A stretch of DNA of 6,328 nucleotides from Lachnospiraceae bacterium (GTDB lineage: Bacteria > Bacillota > Clostridia > Lachnospirales > Lachnospiraceae). Location: the NCBI GenBank assembly GCA_900769175.1, contig CAAGFP010000200.1:1-6328 (forward strand). Reading direction: 5' to 3'. The translations under genes and the position numbers were made by a program. Below, piece by piece: positions 5,328 to 6,328 of the stretch. Each line of letters starts with the position of its first letter. The stretch's first letter is position 1. The notes beneath the pieces were generated by a model. That model was not told the DNA's origin. It did not search any database and saw only the letters and a program-made list of their open reading frames with translations.

Positions 5328-6328
5328 CTAAAGCTGACATTTTGCCACGTATAATATTTCCTGAACCAGTTTTTTATACCAGGGTCTTCTTTTCCACTCT
5401 TCATAGCCGATTTTTCGGGATTTGGATATGGTATCTTCGAAATCATTTTCAATCTCACAGACCACTTTTTTATCCGGAATCCAGACGCCGTTTTCGTAAT
5501 GCAAAAAGAAACTTCTGAAATCCATATTAATCGTTCCTACAATTGCACAAGATTCATTCATACATACTTTTGCATGAACAAAGCCCGGCGTATATTCATA
5601 GATTTCCGCCCCCGCTAAAAGAAGTGTTCCGTAATGTCGCTCCGTAAGCAGTTTTATATATTTTTTATCCGGAATTCCCGGTGTGATAATGCGGACCTTT
5701 ACCCCGTTTTTTGCTGCAAGACAGATAGCGTCTCTTAATGTATCATCAATAATCAGATAGGGCGTCATAATATTTACGTATTCTTTCGCGCTCGTGATGA
5801 CATTAATAAAGGTATCAAGGGCCGGATTATCCGGATTGTTGGAAGGTCCGTCCGCAAACGGGATACAATAAGTATCTCCTGCATTCTGAGGAATCAGTGG
5901 GAAATTTTTCACATCAATTTTCTTTTTACCGGTATTGTACATTCCGATAAAAGTAAGCTGCATGCTGTACACCGCTTCTCCTTTGATTCGGATTGCAACG
6001 TCTTTCCAGTGTCCGTAAGGAGAATTGATATTCGCATACCGGTCGCTTATGTTGATTCCTCCGGTGTATGCATATTCTCCGTCAATAATCAATATTTTTT
6101 GATGACATCTGTAATTAAAGAAATAGGAATAGAAACTGTATTCCACAGGATTAAAAGTTTGAACTTCGATGCCTGCCGCCCGCATTTCTTCCACAGTGGT
6201 ATCCGAAAGCTGAAGAACACTTCCGACGTCATCATACATGATATATACCAAAACACCCTTTTTACAACGCTCCTTTAAAACCTGAAGCATTTTATCCCAG
6301 ATTACCCCATCTGCAATCGTAAAAAAAC
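5328..6328 (-). CDS. cls: Cardiolipin synthase, phospholipase D superfamily; N-terminus outside the window
   Basis: The frame is open through the right edge: codons before the internal ATG at 6290 read FFTIADGVIWDK, typical cardiolipin synthase sequence, so that ATG is not the start. About 332 codons of an expected 480-510 are present; the N-terminal membrane helices of the family would be in the missing part. The enzyme joins two phosphatidylglycerols into cardiolipin at the membrane. Two phospholipase D motifs are visible. The first is HQKILIID (6104-6081), a standard HxKx4D. The second is HAKVCMNE (5576-5553), where the usual Asp is Glu, followed by the normal GTINMDFRSF. YDDVGS, a GPSNNPD loop (GPSD-like) and TPYLIIDD agree with the family. 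The C-terminus (EILYVAKCQL) departs from the common leucine/proline-rich ending. Another PLD-type phosphatidyltransferase is possible. It ends 112 nt before the kinase start, with a promoter in between and no terminator seen. Confidence 0.87.
   Translation of the reverse strand, partial: FFTIADGVIWDKMLQVLKERCKKGVLVYIMYDDVGSVLQLSDTTVEEMRAAGIEVQTFNPVEYSFYSYFFNYRCHQKILIIDGEYAYTGGINISDRYANINSPYGHWKDVAIRIKGEAVYSMQLTFIGMYNTGKKKIDVKNFPLIPQNAGDTYCIPFADGPSNNPDNPALDTFINVITSAKEYVNIMTPYLIIDDTLRDAICLAAKNGVKVRIITPGIPDKKYIKLLTERHYGTLLLAGAEIYEYTPGFVHAKVCMNESCAIVGTINMDFRSFFLHYENGVWIPDKKVVCEIENDFEDTISKSRKIGYEEWKRRPWYKKLVQEILYVAKCQL

Noticed and set aside
6288..6290. ATG at 6290 as the start of the cardiolipin synthase.
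   Set aside because: The frame continues to the window edge with family-typical residues (TIADGVIWDK), and the family needs another 150 or more N-terminal residues.

Overview
The window is AT-rich and every recognisable gene lies on the minus strand, so transcription runs from right (6328) to left (1). The gene families point to a low-GC Gram-positive anaerobe, most likely a clostridial gut-type lineage such as Lachnospiraceae. The clearest cues are the zinc-ribbon/Hanks-kinase layout, the DUF6273-like tail, the NPNAPTG-type HisC and the Firmicutes-type cardiolipin synthase. This placement is inference from protein style; there is no rRNA or other marker to confirm it.

Layout in transcription order: (1) 6328-5328, the C-terminal two thirds of a phospholipase D-superfamily cardiolipin synthase, whose 5' end is outside the window. 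(2) 5315-5287, a good sigma-A-type promoter just after that gene. (3) 5215-3338, a soluble Ser/Thr kinase with an N-terminal zinc ribbon and a C-terminal DUF6273-like domain. (4) 3327-2548, a PPP-family protein phosphatase whose ribosome-binding site overlaps the kinase stop codon. (5) A GC hairpin at 2536-2518 that probably ends, perhaps leakily, the kinase-phosphatase message. (6) 2485-1559, a LysR-family regulator. (7) 1489-431, a histidinol-phosphate aminotransferase (hisC). (8) 360-1, the N-terminal part of a COG2426-type small membrane protein ('small multidrug export' family), cut by the left edge.

There are two functional blocks. The right-hand block is a phosphorylation pair: kinase and phosphatase share a promoter and appear translationally coupled, so they probably act on the same cytosolic substrates. 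Whether the cardiolipin synthase is linked to them is open, because the kinase has its own promoter. The left-hand block (LysR, hisC, membrane protein) looks like a short co-directional operon. No other his genes are present, so the aminotransferase is either an isolated hisC or a related aminotransferase under local LysR control.

The least ordinary signals are in the short intergenic gaps. The LysR 3' end, including its stop codon, is duplicated in tandem as a diverged 34-bp copy. The hisC start codon has its only good Shine-Dalgarno 22 nt away with a small hairpin between. The membrane-protein gene is preceded by a four-codon leader ORF with a strong Shine-Dalgarno and an internal 6-bp hairpin. 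No tRNA, rRNA, CRISPR array, insertion sequence or attachment site was seen, and no stretch above 300 bases lacks a gene.
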